DNA from: Thalassobellus sediminis
GTDB lineage: Bacteria; Bacteroidota; Bacteroidia; Flavobacteriales; Flavobacteriaceae
NCBI RefSeq assembly: GCF_044386045.1
Contig: NZ_JBISCD010000034.1
Span: 1-64,000, forward strand
DNA: 64,000 bases
Direction: 5' to 3'
Part shown: positions 17,039 to 26,353 of the stretch, in pieces
Position numbering within the stretch: the first letter of the stretch is position 1
Layout: the number at the start of each line of letters is the position of its first letter
Position numbers and translations under genes: made by a program
Notes under the pieces: generated by a model
The model's input: the letters and a program-made list of their open reading frames with translations, nothing else
What the model was told of the DNA's origin: nothing
Database searches by the model: none

Positions 17039-17435
17039 CCACTCTTCGCATGAAAATAGAAAAGCATGTTTTAAATTTGAAAATATTTAAGTGTTAATTT
17101 AAAAGGTTTTTTACTTAAATTTTAGTAAACTTGACATCGTTTTGCGAAATAAATATCATTTTTAATGGAATACCTAAAATTCTCCTTTTATATTTGTACT
17201 TTTTTTAATTGTAATTTTATCACTAGAAGCAAAGTGATGGGGGGTAAATTTCTTAGTCAAATAAATTTAATATTTGTTTTTTATACATCAAACATATTTA
17301 TGCAGTATTTAATAATGGTATAAATGTATATTAAAAAATCATTAACTTCATCGAACAAAGCTTAGAGGAGTTAGAAAGGTGAATTAAAAGCTAATGTAAT
17401 TAAAAAATAACTTAATATTAACTAACCATAAATTT
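17039..17435. other. Divergent intergenic region, no gene seen
   Basis: About 400 AT-rich bases between the divergent HMG-CoA reductase and peptide transporter genes. A plus-strand -7 box lies at 17189. A sigma70-like TTGACA (17131) with TATCAT 17 bases later is visible, but is not the form used by Bacteroidota. No ORF, repeat or stable hairpin was noticed. Confidence 0.5.
17189..17196 (+). promoter_or_regulatory. Possible -7 element (TATATTTG) of the POT transporter genes
   Basis: Exact TAnnTTTG match about 240 bases before the ATG at 17436, which would give a long 5' leader. No -33 TTG is seen. Confidence 0.35.
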
Positions 17436-18992
17436 ATGTCAGATACAATATTGAAACCGCATCAAAGAGAACTCTTTGGTCAACCAATAGGATTGTACGT
17501 GTTGTTTTTAACCGAAATGTGGGAACGTTTCTCATATTATGGAATGCGTGCTTTATTAGTGTTGTATATGACAACCTCTACTCTTGGTGATGATGTAAGG
17601 GGGGCTGGTTTAGGGTGGACAAATAAAGAGGCTTTAGCATTATATGGCTGGTATACCATGTTGGTTTATGTAATGTGTATTATTGGAGGTATGATAGCCG
17701 ATAAATTAGTTGGTCAGAAAAAGGCTGTGTTGTTTGGTTCTATTACTTTATGTTTAGGGCATGGAGTGCTTGTGTTAACTGATATTTGGGCTTTTTATAC
17801 AGGTTTAGGATTGGTTATTTTAGGAGTTGGTTTATTAAAACCCAATATTTCTACCATGGTAGGAGGTCTTTATAAGGAAGGAGATATAAGGAGAGATAAA
17901 GGGTTTAGTATATTTTATATAGGTATTAATTTAGGAGCTTTTCTCTCAACTATGATTGTTGGTGGTGTTGTAGCAAAATGGGGGTGGCATGCAGGTTTTG
18001 GTTTGGCAGGGATAGTGATGGTTTTAGGTTTGATTAATTATATTGCAGGTCAAAAATACTTGACTCTTGTAGGTGATTTTGTTTCAACCAAGAACGATGT
18101 TGATCATGTTTCTTATGCTAAATTGTATGGGAAATTATTACACTCACCTAAACAGCTATTGATAGCTGGGGTTTTATTCGTTTTATCAATTTATGGGTGG
18201 TATAAAATGGATTGGGGTTATGGTTTGTTATTTTTATTCTTAACAACGATTACTTCTCTATTGATGATGATTTATAAAGATTTGGAGTCTCAAATTTTTA
18301 AAGATCGATTTGTAGTGTTATTACTATCATTTATTATGGTTATAATTTTTGGAGCAGCATTTGAACAAGCTGGAGGGTTGATGAATTTATACACTGATAC
18401 TAAAACAGACAGAGTTCTTTTAGGGTGGGAAATTCCAACAGTTATGTTTCAAAGCCTAAACGCAGGTTTTATTATATTATTTGCAACACTTGTCGCTGGT
18501 TATTGGGCTTCAAGAAAGTTGAAAGGCAATGAGGCATCATCATTATTTAAAATGGCCATCGGTATTATTATTATGGGGTTTGGCTTTTTGTTTATGGTTT
18601 TTGCTGCTATGGAATTTGAAAGATCAGGAACTTCTAGTATGATATGGTTAGTTCTTGCTTATTTTTTTCATACTATTGGTGAGTTGTGCCTTTCACCTGT
18701 CTCTCTTTCTTTTATAACCAAGTTAGCTCCTGCTAAATATGCTTCTTTAATGATGGGTGTTTATTTTGCTACTTCTGGTTTAGGAAATAAGGTTGCTGGT
18801 GTTGTTGGTGAATTTGCTTCTGATTTTGGTGAATACACCGTGTTTATGGGGATATTTGTGTTTACTATTATTATTGGACTTGTATTTATTTTAATTTTAA
18901 AGCCATTGAAACGATTGACTCATGGCGCTGAAGATAATGAACGTATGATGCATAAAGTTCAAGCTGAAGGCTTTGAACTAGCAGATGATTAA
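17436..18992 (+). CDS. POT-family proton-coupled peptide transporter
   Basis: 518 residues with about 14 membrane segments. The POT/PTR2 signature is at the start: LTEMWERFSYYGMRALLVLYM, which contains the ExxERFxYYG proton-coupling motif (an acidic-to-arginine cluster). GLGLLKPNISTMVGGLY with FSIFYIGINLGAF is the second PTR2 signature, and FFHTIGELCLSPVSLSF the late helix motif. It would import di- and tripeptides with protons at the inner membrane. A second POT gene follows 69 bases downstream (ATG 19062), so the two probably form an operon made by duplication. Confidence 0.92.
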   Translation: MSDTILKPHQRELFGQPIGLYVLFLTEMWERFSYYGMRALLVLYMTTSTLGDDVRGAGLGWTNKEALALYGWYTMLVYVMCIIGGMIADKLVGQKKAVLFGSITLCLGHGVLVLTDIWAFYTGLGLVILGVGLLKPNISTMVGGLYKEGDIRRDKGFSIFYIGINLGAFLSTMIVGGVVAKWGWHAGFGLAGIVMVLGLINYIAGQKYLTLVGDFVSTKNDVDHVSYAKLYGKLLHSPKQLLIAGVLFVLSIYGWYKMDWGYGLLFLFLTTITSLLMMIYKDLESQIFKDRFVVLLLSFIMVIIFGAAFEQAGGLMNLYTDTKTDRVLLGWEIPTVMFQSLNAGFIILFATLVAGYWASRKLKGNEASSLFKMAIGIIIMGFGFLFMVFAAMEFERSGTSSMIWLVLAYFFHTIGELCLSPVSLSFITKLAPAKYASLMMGVYFATSGLGNKVAGVVGEFASDFGEYTVFMGIFVFTIIIGLVFILILKPLKRLTHGAEDNERMMHKVQAEGFELADD

Positions 18993-19061
18993 ACATATAT
19001 TAACCTGATGGGTTTTAAACTTATTAGGTTTCTTTTTTATAACAACCAATTTTTTTTATTT

Positions 19062-20825
19062 ATGAATACAGATATTGAAAACCTTTTTAAAGATAAAGTT
19101 TTAGGACATCCTGCAGGATTGTTTGTTTTGTTTTTTACAGAAATGTGGGAACGTTTTTCTTATTATGGAATGCGATCACTTTTAGTGTTGTTTTTTACGG
19201 CATCAATAATGGATGAAGGTTGGGGATGGCCTCGTGAGTGGGCATTTGCAATTTTTGGTACATATACTTCTTTGGTATATCTTTCAACTATGTTAGGGGG
19301 GTATTTTGCAGATAATGTCATAGGTATAAGAAAAGCTGTTGTTATTGGAGCTTTGTTAATGACGCTAGGTCATGCTTGTATGGCTTTAGAAACACCGTTT
19401 TTTATCTATTGTGGTTTAGGGTTGTTAGTTATTGGTAGCGGATTTTTTAAGCCAAATATGACTTCTATTATTTCAGAGATGTATGAAGGAAAGGCTGAAA
19501 AGAAAGATGGTGCTTATACTATTTTTTATATGGGTGTTAATGCAGGTGCCTTTTTAGGAATTTTATTATGTGGTTATCTAGGAGAGAAAATAGGATGGTC
19601 ATGGGGATTTGGTGTTGCAGGTATATTTATGTTATTTGGTTTATTACAATTTTGGTATGCACAAGGCATTTTTGGTGAAATTGGTAAAGGTGTAAAAAAT
19701 AAGAATATAGATATTATAGATGATATTGTTAATTCTGAAGCTTCAACTGAAGAAGCGCGTAATCCATTTACAAGTGTTCAGAAAATAATGATTTTGGTGT
19801 CAGCTTTGTTAGGTTTAGCATGGATTTTTAATGATCCAATTTCAAAAATATCTGAAGGTGAATATAATTTGTTTTCATTTAATATAGGGGCTTTATCAGG
19901 TTCCAATGCAGCGATATTATTGGCTTTGGTGATTTTTATTATTTTATTATTAATACGTATTCCTCGTTATTCTCCAATATTGCGTGATAAAATGATTGCT
20001 GTTGTTTTCTTTGCTTTTGTTACTATTTTCTTTTGGGCAATTTTTGAGCAATCACCAAGTTCCTTAACAGTTTTTGCTAAAGATTATACTCAAAGGACTT
20101 TGGTGGGTGAAACAGGTTTTATTTTTAAAATAGTTAATTCATTAATGACAATTATTCCATTGGGTATTATTACATGGGTTTTGTTTTTATTATTTAAAAA
20201 GACTTTTGGAAAATATGCGTTGTCAAATATCTTTTTATCAGTAAGTTTTTTAATTGTTTGGGCTATTGCTATTTGGATGCTTTCCGCAGAATTTCAGAAA
20301 GATACAACGGAGGTTCCAGCTTCATGGTTTTCAATATTAAATTCCTTATTTATTATCACTTTAGCGCCGTTATTTTCTAAGTGGTGGGAAAGTAAGTACA
20401 ACCCAAATGCTAATATGAAATGGGCAATTGGTATGTTCTTATTAGGTTTAGGTATGGCTTGTGTTGCTATTGGTGCTTCAGATATTGAGCCTGGAGCAAA
20501 AACGGCCTCAGTAAGTATGATTTGGTTAATTCTAGTTTATTTATTTCATACTATGGGAGAATTATGTGTGTCTCCAGTTGCATTATCATATGTTAGTAAA
20601 TTGGTGCCAGCAAGAATGATAGCTTTTATGTTTGGAATTTGGTATTTAGCAGTTGCAATCGGTATGAAATTAGCAGGTGTTTTTGCTGAATCTTCTGAAG
20701 CTATAGCTAGAGAAAGTGGATTAAGTAGCTTCTTTTGGATTTTAACAGCTGTTTCGGTTGGTTTAGGGGTTTTGTCTGCTATATTATATCCAGTTATTAA
20801 AAAACTAATGCATGGTGTGCGTTAA
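19062..20825 (+). CDS. POT-family peptide transporter, second copy
   Basis: About 587 residues from the ATG at 19062 (MNTDIENLFKDKVLGHPAG). An upstream in-frame ATG at 19008 would add 18 poorly conserved residues and is less likely. The same signatures as its neighbour are present: FFTEMWERFSYYGMRSLLVL, GSGFFKPNMTSIISEMYEG, YTIFYMGVNAGAF and FHTMGELCVSPVALSY. It is longer than the first copy because of an insertion in the middle cytoplasmic region (about residues 205-250, rich in Glu/Asn) and extra helices. The pair are diverged paralogues, which suggests different peptide preference. A terminator follows at 20851. Confidence 0.9.
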   Translation: MNTDIENLFKDKVLGHPAGLFVLFFTEMWERFSYYGMRSLLVLFFTASIMDEGWGWPREWAFAIFGTYTSLVYLSTMLGGYFADNVIGIRKAVVIGALLMTLGHACMALETPFFIYCGLGLLVIGSGFFKPNMTSIISEMYEGKAEKKDGAYTIFYMGVNAGAFLGILLCGYLGEKIGWSWGFGVAGIFMLFGLLQFWYAQGIFGEIGKGVKNKNIDIIDDIVNSEASTEEARNPFTSVQKIMILVSALLGLAWIFNDPISKISEGEYNLFSFNIGALSGSNAAILLALVIFIILLLIRIPRYSPILRDKMIAVVFFAFVTIFFWAIFEQSPSSLTVFAKDYTQRTLVGETGFIFKIVNSLMTIIPLGIITWVLFLLFKKTFGKYALSNIFLSVSFLIVWAIAIWMLSAEFQKDTTEVPASWFSILNSLFIITLAPLFSKWWESKYNPNANMKWAIGMFLLGLGMACVAIGASDIEPGAKTASVSMIWLILVYLFHTMGELCVSPVALSYVSKLVPARMIAFMFGIWYLAVAIGMKLAGVFAESSEAIARESGLSSFFWILTAVSVGLGVLSAILYPVIKKLMHGVR

Positions 20826-20850
20826 TCGAATAAATAACTAAAAAACACTC

Positions 20851-20878
20851 AAAAAGCTCCAGATTAGGAGCTTTTTTT
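20851..20878 (+). terminator. Intrinsic terminator after the POT genes
   Basis: AAAAAGCTCC, a 6-base loop, GGAGCTTTTTTT. The same stem sequence recurs at 21488. Confidence 0.85.
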
Positions 20879-20913
20879 GTAAGTTCGGAGCAGATTTTGC
20901 AACAAATTGAATT

Positions 20914-21384
20914 ATGAAAAGAATAATAATATTATTACTATTAACCGTTTCGGTGTTTTTAAAAGGTTTTGCTCAAGAAGATTTAACTTGGCATACAGAT
21001 ATGGATAAAGCCTATGAAATTGCAACAAAGGAAAATAAACCCCTTTTGTTGTTCTTTACAGGATCCGATTGGTGTGGTTGGTGTATTAAATTGCAAAACG
21101 AAGTTTTAAAAACTGCCGATTTTAAAAAATGGGCTAAAGATAATGTGGTTTTAGTAGAGTTAGATTTTCCTAAAAGAAAAGTGTTGGATCAGAAGCTTCA
21201 AATTCAGAATGCGCAAATGCAAAGAATGTTTCAAGTAAGAGGTTATCCATCTATACATTTTGCGAAGCCAGAAAAAGCGGAAGACGGTAAGAAAAGTTTA
21301 AGTAAGCTTGGAAGTACCGGGTATGTTCGTGGTGGTGCTACAAAGTGGTTGGAAGTAGCAAATAACTTTGTTAAAAATATTTAA
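20914..21384 (+). CDS. Exported thioredoxin-family protein (CGWC)
   Basis: 156 residues with a signal peptide ending GFAQ near residue 21. A thioredoxin fold follows: KPLLLFFTGSDWCGWCIKLQ carries a CGWC redox motif, VVLVELDFP the central strand, and VRGYPSIHF the cis-proline loop. The family of small 'thioredoxin_7-like' periplasmic proteins is usually involved in disulfide reduction or shuffling. Flanking terminators on both sides make it a single-gene unit. The redox partner is unknown. Confidence 0.85.
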   Translation: MKRIIILLLLTVSVFLKGFAQEDLTWHTDMDKAYEIATKENKPLLLFFTGSDWCGWCIKLQNEVLKTADFKKWAKDNVVLVELDFPKRKVLDQKLQIQNAQMQRMFQVRGYPSIHFAKPEKAEDGKKSLSKLGSTGYVRGGATKWLEVANNFVKNI

Positions 21385-21487
21385 GCCTTATTTCTATAGA
21401 CATACCGGGAGTTTCTTTACGATTGAATCTACTCATAAACAAATACAAGTAAGAGAGTTAATCAGAAAAAAAAGTTAAATAATATTT

Positions 21488-21513
21488 AAAAAGCTCCTAA
21501 TTAGGAGCTTTTT
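21488..21513 (+). terminator. Intrinsic terminator after the CGWC thioredoxin gene
   Basis: Perfect palindrome AAAAAGCTCCTAA/TTAGGAGCTTTTT with a short T run, close in sequence to the terminator at 20851. Confidence 0.75.
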
Positions 21514-21640
21514 ATGTAAGTTAGGTATAACATTTGTACCTAAAGTTATTACTAAGCAATCATAATTAAGTTTTTGATACTCACGAAAATGATTAAATGA
21601 ATGTTGCGCATAACAGATAAAAAACAATAATTATAAATAC

Positions 21641-22189
21641 ATGAAAAAAACAATATATATATTACTGATAGCTGTTTTTACAACAGTATGCACAACTGCT
21701 CAAGAAATTAACTGGGTATCTTTTGAAGAAGCTCTAGAGCTTCAGAAAAAAACGCCTAAAAAAATTATGATGGATGTTTATACCAGTTGGTGTGGCCCTT
21801 GTAAAATGCTCGATAAAAATACTTTTCACAACGAAGATGTTGTAAAGTATGTCAATGAACATTATTATGCTGTTAAATTTAATGCAGAAGGAAATGATGT
21901 AGTTAATTATAAAGGTAAAAAGTTTTCAAACCCTAATTATAATCCAGCATTAGCTAATAGACGAAATTCTGTACACGAATTATCTAGATATTTTCAAGTT
22001 CAAGCTTATCCAACTATTGTTTTTATGGATGAAACAGGTGAGCTTATTGCTCCAATAAAAGGGTATCAACAACCTGCAGGTTTAGAGTTGTATTTAAAAA
22101 TGTTCAAAACAAATGATCATAAAAAAATAACAACTCAAGAAGAATTTAGCGAGTATTATAAAGCGTTTAAATCTGAGTTTAAGAGTTAA
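21641..22189 (+). CDS. Exported thioredoxin-family protein (CGPC)
   Basis: 182 residues with signal peptide (VCTTAQ near residue 21). The redox motif is VYTSWCGPCKMLDK, so CGPC as in classical thioredoxin. VQAYPTIVFMDETGELI is the cis-proline strand. An insertion between the active site and cis-proline (about residues 75-115, YAVKFNAEGNDVVNYKGKKF) is typical of DUF255/thioredoxin_7-type exported proteins. Likely a periplasmic disulfide reductase or isomerase. It converges on comEC with a shared terminator. Confidence 0.85.
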   Translation: MKKTIYILLIAVFTTVCTTAQEINWVSFEEALELQKKTPKKIMMDVYTSWCGPCKMLDKNTFHNEDVVKYVNEHYYAVKFNAEGNDVVNYKGKKFSNPNYNPALANRRNSVHELSRYFQVQAYPTIVFMDETGELIAPIKGYQQPAGLELYLKMFKTNDHKKITTQEEFSEYYKAFKSEFKS

Positions 22190-22195
22190 TAGCTT

Positions 22196-24235
22196 CTAGT
22201 AGCTAATAATAAAAGCTCCCTTTTTACTAGTTTGGTGAAAAGGGAGCTTTCTTTTTTTACAAATAGCCTCCCAGCTTTCAATATACGATTTGTAATTACT
22301 GCCATCGGCAATAATATACTTTGGTTTTATAGAATCTATAAGTCGGTTTAAGTTAATTTTTGGCGATTGTCTTAATAATATATAGTCAGGGTTAAACGAT
22401 TTTATATTGTAAGTTCCTAAGCTGTCTATTACAAATAGTGTTGTTTTATTTAGTAAATAAATAGATTGAATGGAGTCTTTTTCAATAGTATTAATATGGC
22501 TTCCAACAGTATAGTCTTTTATAATATTACTTTTTATTTGCGTTATACTATCAAAATCATGTGCGATAGTTGTTTTGTTTTTTGTGGTATTTCCTAGCAA
22601 ACTATATCTGCTTTTATGAAATACAATAAATTCATTTTTAGGTTTATTAAAATTAGTATAAATAATAGAACATTGAAAAACAAGAATGCTTATTAAAAAT
22701 AATTTCAAATTATAGAAATGCCATTTCTTAATAAGTTTTATAAAAGCAATTATTAATAAATATGAGGTGAAAACATATAATAAGCTAAAAGCAATATCTT
22801 TAAATAAAAAGGATTCTTGTTTAGAAATCCAACTTATAAAATGATTCATATAACCAATAATACTTCCGTAGGTGTTTGCTATAAATTGTGGTAATAAGTT
22901 TACTGTGGCTAGTAAAATGACAAGGATTCCAAAACCTAAAATAAGCCCTAAAAGTGGAATAATTACCAAATTCGATATAAAAAATAAGCTAGGAAATTGA
23001 TGGAAATAATATAAGCTTAAAGGAATAATTCCAAATTGAGCAGATATGGTTATAGTAAATGTGTGCCAATATATATCAATGATTTTATTTTTAGGTTTCC
23101 ATAAATTATATAATAACGGATCTATTACAACAATAGCAAAAACAGCTAAGTAGCTTAATTGAAAACCAACGTCAAACAAAAACATAGGTTTGAATAGTAA
23201 AATAATAAACATAGATATTGCCAACGTATTGTATAAGTTGGTCGGTCTTTTAAGATTCATGGCAATAGCAACAATACAAAACATGGTAACAGCGCGCGTT
23301 ACAGAAGCAGATAATCCTGATATTAATGCAAAACTCCATAAAATAGCAACTAGTAAAATAGTTTTAATGAGTTTACCTTGTTTAAAGTTTTCTAGAGGTT
23401 TAAAAATAAAATTAAGAATAAGTAAAATAATACCAACATGTAAACCTGAAACAGCCAAAATATGTATGGCGCCAGCATTGGTATAACTACTATAAACTTC
23501 TTTACTAATATCTTGTCGTTGGCCAAGTAAAAGCGCATTAATTATAGCAAGTTCATTAAGGTTAAAATGGTAAGGTTTTAGTTTCCTGTTAATATAGTTT
23601 CTTATGTTGTTTGCAATGCCAAACAAAGTATGTGTTTCACTATTAACTTTTAAAAGTGATTTGTTAGAAATAAAAATTTGATGGTAAATATATTTTTTCT
23701 TTAAATAGTTTTTATAATCAAATTGATGCGGATTTAGAGGGTGAATTAAATCTTTAAATGTTGTTTTACTAATAAAAATAGCATCAACTTTTAAGGGAGA
23801 TTGTGTTGAATCTTTTTCAATATTTAAAAGTGATTTTCCTGAAACGTTTTTGTCTTCAATATTTAATATATCAATAATATATTTGTCGTAATAATTACCA
23901 GGTTTTAAGACTTCTCTAATTCTAAATGTGATAGTTTTAGAAGAGTCTGTTTCTTTTGAAATATTATTAGTATAATGATTTGAAAAGTTTTTTTGATTGT
24001 GAATGCTAGTTGTTAAAACCCCAACAAGTATCATTAAAATAAATGCTGAAACACCAAACCAAATAGTTTTTGTAAATTGATTTCTAGCTATAAAAAAAAA
24101 TAGTAATAAAAACCCAAAAAGAACACATATTGTATATAATATTGAGTTTAAAGAAAGATTTGTTAGAGACCCAATTATAATGCCTAAAATAAGGCAGATA
24201 GTTAATTTAATTATAGCGAAGTTGAGTAATTTCAT
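22196..24235 (-). CDS. comEC: ComEC/Rec2-family DNA uptake channel protein
   Basis: 679 residues. Four N-terminal hydrophobic segments precede an OB-like soluble domain (DUF4131, about 90-220). The multi-helix Competence domain follows at about 225-510, with ALLLGQRQDISKEVYSSYTNAGAIHILAVSGLHVGII, the standard ComEC signature. ComEC forms the inner-membrane channel for single-stranded DNA in natural transformation. The C-terminal 140 residues resemble the metallo-beta-lactamase tail only in outline (FIVFHKSRYSLLG, LLRQSPKINL, IADGSNY) and lack the HxHxDH metal motif, so the nuclease-like domain appears degenerate or replaced. It is the last gene of the surE-lpxB minus-strand block. Confidence 0.88.
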   Translation of the reverse strand: MKLLNFAIIKLTICLILGIIIGSLTNLSLNSILYTICVLFGFLLLFFFIARNQFTKTIWFGVSAFILMILVGVLTTSIHNQKNFSNHYTNNISKETDSSKTITFRIREVLKPGNYYDKYIIDILNIEDKNVSGKSLLNIEKDSTQSPLKVDAIFISKTTFKDLIHPLNPHQFDYKNYLKKKYIYHQIFISNKSLLKVNSETHTLFGIANNIRNYINRKLKPYHFNLNELAIINALLLGQRQDISKEVYSSYTNAGAIHILAVSGLHVGIILLILNFIFKPLENFKQGKLIKTILLVAILWSFALISGLSASVTRAVTMFCIVAIAMNLKRPTNLYNTLAISMFIILLFKPMFLFDVGFQLSYLAVFAIVVIDPLLYNLWKPKNKIIDIYWHTFTITISAQFGIIPLSLYYFHQFPSLFFISNLVIIPLLGLILGFGILVILLATVNLLPQFIANTYGSIIGYMNHFISWISKQESFLFKDIAFSLLYVFTSYLLIIAFIKLIKKWHFYNLKLFLISILVFQCSIIYTNFNKPKNEFIVFHKSRYSLLGNTTKNKTTIAHDFDSITQIKSNIIKDYTVGSHINTIEKDSIQSIYLLNKTTLFVIDSLGTYNIKSFNPDYILLRQSPKINLNRLIDSIKPKYIIADGSNYKSYIESWEAICKKRKLPFHQTSKKGAFIISY
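22211..22258. terminator. Terminator shared by the CGPC thioredoxin gene and comEC
   Basis: AAAAGCTCCCTTTT pairs with AAAAGGGAGCTTT over a 13-base loop, with a T run on the plus strand and a weaker one on the minus strand. The hairpin lies within the last comEC codons. Confidence 0.75.
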
Positions 24236-24258
24236 ACTCGACTAATATAAGAAATATC

Positions 24259-24831
24259 TTATAATATTTTACGAGCTTCAAAAAAGGCTTTATGCCAATA
24301 CGTTTCATTTAGCCATGATGTAATAACGCCTTTGCTACTTGTGGCATGAATAAATTGAATGTTATTGTTTTTTATAGCAACAATTAATCCTACGTGATTA
24401 ATGGTGTTTCTTTTGTTTCCAGTTTTAAAGAATAATAAATCGCCTTTAATAACATTTTTTAATGAAACTTTTTTGCCTCGTTTTGCCATGTCTCTTGATA
24501 TTCTAGGTAATAAAATATCGTAAGCTTTAAAAGATTCAAAAATTAGTCCAGAACAATCCATTCCAGATTTTGTGGTGCCACCCCATTTGTAGCGTACACC
24601 TTCAAACTGCTTTGCGTAATTTATTATGTTTTCTGATGTTGTATATGCATTGGTTCTAGAGCGAACATGATTGTTTTTAGTGTCAGTAATAATTTCATCT
24701 TTCGTATTTACAACATCAATTTTTTTTGTGATTACTCTTGAAGAAGATGTTTTTCTGCTTTTAGCTCGCTTTGAAGATTTACAACTGCTAAAGCTTGCTA
24801 TTATTATGAGTATTAAAACAATTTGCTTCAT
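24259..24831 (-). CDS. NlpC/P60 (C40) cell-wall hydrolase lipoprotein
   Basis: 190 residues. A lipobox (FSSC, about residue 17) marks a lipoprotein, followed by a basic, Ser-rich linker to about residue 65. The C40 catalytic domain follows: GVRYKWGGTTKSGMDCSGLI with the catalytic Cys, NHVGLIVAI with the catalytic His, and IQFIHATSSKGV with the third polar residue. Such enzymes cut peptide stems of peptidoglycan, usually D-Glu-mDAP. The gene is 9 bases from lpxB and 23 bases from comEC on the same strand. The role in wall turnover during DNA uptake or growth is inference. Confidence 0.88.
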   Translation of the reverse strand: MKQIVLILIIIASFSSCKSSKRAKSRKTSSSRVITKKIDVVNTKDEIITDTKNNHVRSRTNAYTTSENIINYAKQFEGVRYKWGGTTKSGMDCSGLIFESFKAYDILLPRISRDMAKRGKKVSLKNVIKGDLLFFKTGNKRNTINHVGLIVAIKNNNIQFIHATSSKGVITSWLNETYWHKAFFEARKIL

Positions 24832-24840
24832 CTAAATAAT

Positions 24841-25953
24841 TTAGGCTTTAATAGTGTTGTAAATTAATTCCGCTGTTTTTTTACTGGCACCTTTTCCGCC
24901 TAAGGCTTTCTCTAAATCGTAATAATCAACAAAAAGCTTTTTACGTGTTTCTGTATTTAAAATATTTTCAAGTTCTTTTTTTAGGCTTTTTTTATTGAAA
25001 TTGTTCTGAATAAGTTCGGTAACAACTTCTTTATCCATAACTAAGTTTACTAGCGAAATATATTTTAGTGTAATAATTTGCTTTGCAATAAAGTATGAAA
25101 TTGCACTTCCTTTATAGCAAACTACTTGTGGTACTTTAAATAAAGCTGTTTCTAAAGTTGCTGTGCCCGATGTTACTAATGCAGCAGTTGATATGCTTAA
25201 TAAGTCATACGTTTTATTTGCAATAAATTGTACTTGCGATGATTTAATAAAGGTTTGGTAAAAACTATAATCTTGACTTGGTGCTCCAGCAATTACAAAT
25301 TGGTAATCTGGAAAATCATTTACTAGACTAAGCATTACAGATAGCATTTCTTTTATTTCTTGCTTTCTACTCCCAGGAAGTAAAGCTATAATGGGATTGT
25401 CTCCTAGTTTATGTGTTTTTCTAAATTCATATTCATCTACTTGATTTCTGTTAGATATAGCATCAATAAGCGGATGTCCTACAAATTCAACTTTATAGTT
25501 GTATTTGTTATAAAAATCTTTAACAAAAGGAAAAATCACATACATAGCATCTATATCATGCTTAATAGCTTTCACTCTGCTTGCTCTAGAAGCCCATACT
25601 TGTGGTGAAATATAATAGTGGGTTTTAAAATTTTCTTGTTTTGCCCATTTTGCGATGCGTAAATTAAAACCAGAATTGTCTATAAAAATAACAACATCGG
25701 GATTAAAATTTTTAATATCTTCTTTACAAAAGGAAATGAGTTTAAATATTTTATTGAGGTTCATAATAACTTCAATAAATCCCATAAATGCACGCTCTTT
25801 GTAATGTTTTACTAAGGCGCCGCCAGTGGCTTGCATGAGGTCGCCACCCCAAAATCTAATATCGGCATTTACATCTTCATTAAGTAGTTCTTTCATTAGG
25901 TTTGAACCATGTAAATCTCCCGATGCTTCTCCAGCAAGAATGTAATATTTCAT
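24841..25953 (-). CDS. lpxB: Lipid-A-disaccharide synthase
   Basis: 370 residues, normal for LpxB, the GT19 glycosyltransferase that joins UDP-diacylglucosamine and lipid X during lipid A synthesis at the inner membrane. Family features: N-terminal YYILAGEASGDLHGSNLMKEL, FIDNSGFNLRIAKWAKQ, YYISPQVWASRASRVKAIK, FVGHPLIDAI, ALLPGSRKQEIKEML and the donor-site TSGTATLETALFKVPQVVCYKG. The gene lies in the usual flavobacterial order with surE upstream and C40/comEC downstream, separated from surE by a small membrane-protein gene. Confidence 0.95.
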   Translation of the reverse strand: MKYYILAGEASGDLHGSNLMKELLNEDVNADIRFWGGDLMQATGGALVKHYKERAFMGFIEVIMNLNKIFKLISFCKEDIKNFNPDVVIFIDNSGFNLRIAKWAKQENFKTHYYISPQVWASRASRVKAIKHDIDAMYVIFPFVKDFYNKYNYKVEFVGHPLIDAISNRNQVDEYEFRKTHKLGDNPIIALLPGSRKQEIKEMLSVMLSLVNDFPDYQFVIAGAPSQDYSFYQTFIKSSQVQFIANKTYDLLSISTAALVTSGTATLETALFKVPQVVCYKGSAISYFIAKQIITLKYISLVNLVMDKEVVTELIQNNFNKKSLKKELENILNTETRKKLFVDYYDLEKALGGKGASKKTAELIYNTIKA

Positions 25954-26049
25954 GTGATAATATTATTTGTATTCACCTGTCACATGTAACCTTGTAATAA
26001 TTGAAAAAAGCATTTCTGTAATAAATTCTTTTCAATCAATTTGGTTTCA

Positions 26050-26331
26050 TTAAAAGAGTTTAAAAACAAAAGTAAAAACTGCAATAAAAACAGTGATTAA
26101 TAAAACGCCTCTAGCTCTATAGTCCTGTTTTTTTCTTATAAAAATAAAAAAGGCAATTAAGTTTAAAATAGCTCCTAGGCTAATTAGTTTTCCTAAAAAT
26201 CCTTCACTTGCAGCTGCCTTAATTACAGTTGTAAAATCATCACCTTGTCCTAATAAATTAGCTGCTCCAAAAAGGCCGATCGTATTAGCTATAAGTCCTA
26301 CAAACATACCTATAAAAATTTCTTTTCTCAT
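26050..26331 (-). CDS. Small three-helix membrane protein, unknown function
   Basis: 93 residues with three hydrophobic segments: about 6-28 (FIGMFVGLIANTIGLFGAANL), about 48-66 (KLISLGAILNLIAFFIFI) and about 76-93. A basic RKKQDYRARG stretch between the second and third helices suggests a cytoplasmic loop. It lies 22 bases after surE and 96 bases before lpxB on the same strand. The family is not recognised. Its conservation with surE and lpxB in relatives would be the best clue to function. Confidence 0.7.
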   Translation of the reverse strand: MRKEIFIGMFVGLIANTIGLFGAANLLGQGDDFTTVIKAAASEGFLGKLISLGAILNLIAFFIFIRKKQDYRARGVLLITVFIAVFTFVFKLF

Positions 26332-26353
26332 TTATATTGATTTTTTTCAATAA

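Noticed and set aside
17131..17159. Sigma70-like TTGACA-N17-TATCAT
   Set aside because: Bacteroidota use TTG/TAnnTTTG promoters; in very AT-rich DNA such a match is expected by chance.
20851..22258. Recurrent AAGCTCC stems as a mobile repeat
   Set aside because: The three copies are each part of a terminator hairpin with different loops and flanks, so they are better explained as terminators.
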